A stretch of 5,915 bases of DNA from Candidatus Rifleibacteriota bacterium (GTDB lineage Bacteria; Muiribacteriota; Ozemobacteria; Ozemobacterales; Ozemobacteraceae), in NCBI GenBank assembly GCA_028691595.1, contig JAQUZA010000217.1:1-5915 (forward strand), read 5' to 3'. Made by a program: the position numbers and the translations under genes. The notes below the pieces were generated by a model. The model did not search any database. It saw only the letters and a program-made list of their open reading frames with translations, and was not told the origin of the DNA. Positions within the stretch are counted from its first letter, which is position 1. Every line of letters starts with the position of its first letter. This document shows positions 4,665 through 5,915 of this stretch, in pieces.

Positions 4665-5915
4665 ATGGCTCTTGTTTCGTTGCAGAATGTCAGTCTTTCA
4701 TACACCGGCTCCGTCATTCTCGAAAATCTGAACCTGCAGATCGAGAAGAATCAGCGCATTTGTCTGCTTGGGCGTAATGGTGCCGGAAAGACAACGCTGA
4801 TGCGTACCCTGGCCGGTGAAATCAAACCTGACAGTGGTGTTGTTCAAACCGGTCAGGATGTTAAAATTTCTTATTTTGCCCAGAATATTCCGGTTGATCT
4901 GCAGGGCCTTGCTTTTAACATCATTGCCGGTGGCCTGGGCAGCAAAGGTGAGCTGATTATAAAATATCACGCTGCCGAACAGCGCCTGAAAGCTGATGAG
5001 CCGGGAGCAGTTGAAGAGCTTCATAAACTGCGCGATGAGATAGATCAGCAGCAGGCATGGGCCTGCGTCGATGACATCGGCCGGATAATTTCCCGCATGG
5101 ATATAAATGGGGAATGGCGCTATGAAAGCCTTTCGGGGGGGCAGAAACGCCGGGTGCTGCTTGCGGCAGCGCTTGTTTCGCAATCGGATGTGCTGCTGCT
5201 CGATGAGCCCACCAATCATCTCGATATCGATACCATCGCCTGGCTTGAAGACTTTCTGCTGCGCGCTGGTATGACAATTCTATTTGTGACCCACGACCGT
5301 ATGCTGCTGCGCCGTCTGGCCAACCGCATCGTCGAGCTTGACCGTGGCAGCATTTATGACTGGCAGTGCAATTACGATACCTTTCTGGCGCGGCGTGAAG
5401 AAGTTCTGGCCGCCGAGATGAAAGACTGGGAACGATTCGATAAAAAGCTGGCCCAGGAAGAAGTCTGGATCAGAAAAGGCGTTAAGGCCAGGGGTTCGCG
5501 CAACGAAGGGCGTGTAAAGGCTCTTAAGAAGATGCGCGAAGAACGCCGCCAACGGCGAATGCATTCAGGCACCGTGAACATGCAGATCAGTCAGTCGGCC
5601 AATTCAGGCAGAGACGTTATCGAGGCCGAAAACCTGAGTTTTTCTTATGGCGACCATAAAATTATCGAAAATTTTTCACTCAAAATCTGTCGCGGCGACA
5701 AGATTGGGGTGGCAGGTGCCAATGGTTGCGGCAAAACAACCCTGATAAAACTGCTGCTTGGGCAGTTGCAGCCGTCTGCCGGTGAAGTTCGCCATGGCAC
5801 GAGCCTCGAAATCGTCTATTTTGACCAGATGCGTGCCCAGCTCGACGAACAGAAGACCGTCTGGGAAAACGTTCAGCCCACCGGCGACAGCGTCGAAGTT
5901 AACGGCAGAAACATT
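4665..5915 (+). CDS. uup: ABC-F ATPase Uup, 3' end beyond the window
   Basis: 417 residues are visible and the frame is open at the right edge; E. coli Uup is about 635 residues, so the end of NBD2 and the C-terminal coiled-coil are missing. Uup is a cytoplasmic, ribosome- and DNA-interacting ABC-F protein linked to ribosome function and transposon precise excision. NBD1 has Walker A GRNGAGKTT (36-44), Q-loop Gln73, signature LSGGQ (156-160), Walker B with LLLDEPTNHLD (177-187, Glu181) and switch His210. The linker segment LAQEEVWIRKGVKAR (262-276) followed by NEGRVKALKKMREER (280-294) is nearly identical to E. coli Uup as I recall it. NBD2 begins with an intact Walker A GANGCGKTT (351-359), then YFDQ (385-388) and ENVQPTGDSVEVNGR, also Uup-like. 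Both ATP sites look canonical so far, unlike the other ABC-F protein here. AGGAG (4649-4653) lies 11 nt before the ATG, slightly long; the start matches the family. Confidence 0.95.
   Translation, partial: MALVSLQNVSLSYTGSVILENLNLQIEKNQRICLLGRNGAGKTTLMRTLAGEIKPDSGVVQTGQDVKISYFAQNIPVDLQGLAFNIIAGGLGSKGELIIKYHAAEQRLKADEPGAVEELHKLRDEIDQQQAWACVDDIGRIISRMDINGEWRYESLSGGQKRRVLLAAALVSQSDVLLLDEPTNHLDIDTIAWLEDFLLRAGMTILFVTHDRMLLRRLANRIVELDRGSIYDWQCNYDTFLARREEVLAAEMKDWERFDKKLAQEEVWIRKGVKARGSRNEGRVKALKKMREERRQRRMHSGTVNMQISQSANSGRDVIEAENLSFSYGDHKIIENFSLKICRGDKIGVAGANGCGKTTLIKLLLGQLQPSAGEVRHGTSLEIVYFDQMRAQLDEQKTVWENVQPTGDSVEVNGRNI

Noticed and set aside
4698..5219. Minus-strand open frame of 173 residues
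   Set aside because: It is antisense to the unmistakable Uup NBD1 and has no motif of its own.

Overview
The window is bacterial: genes are tightly packed, most have Shine-Dalgarno sequences, and one strong sigma70-type promoter is visible. Base composition is roughly balanced in G+C. Nothing here fixes the taxon. The gene families (glycosyltransferases, ABC-F ATPases) are widespread, and no rRNA, tRNA, mobile element or CRISPR array is present.

Left third (1-1546, all minus strand): one apparent operon read from a promoter at 1518-1546 (TTGGTG-N17-TATACT with an extended -10). It encodes, in order, a 298-residue two-helix membrane protein of unrecognised family with a striking lysine-alternating strand, a 132-residue zinc-finger-like protein with an aromatic/histidine patch and an acidic tail, and the first 64 residues of a GT-B (family 4-type) glycosyltransferase that runs off the left edge. 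The junctions are a 1-nt gap and a 1-nt stop/start overlap, so the three are probably co-translated.

Middle (1547-3259, plus strand): a 529-residue ABC-F ATPase of the YbiT/YkpA type. One of its two composite ATP sites looks intact. The other has lost its Walker A glycine and lysine, catalytic glutamate, switch histidine and Q-loop glutamine. A 17-codon hydrophobic reading frame and a possible hairpin lie in its leader.

Right part (3264-5915): a complete 390-residue GT4-type glycosyltransferase on the minus strand ends 4 nt from the ABC-F stop codon. It is divergent from a Uup-type ABC-F gene, which is open at the right edge (417 residues seen). The 228-nt divergent gap holds a candidate minus-strand promoter, a perfect 6-bp dyad and two mutually exclusive short hairpins.

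Functionally there are two themes. One is sugar transfer, probably to surface polysaccharide or glycolipid (two GT4-type enzymes). The other is ribosome-associated ABC-F factors (two different subfamilies). The unrecognised membrane-protein/zinc-finger pair is the most novel content.
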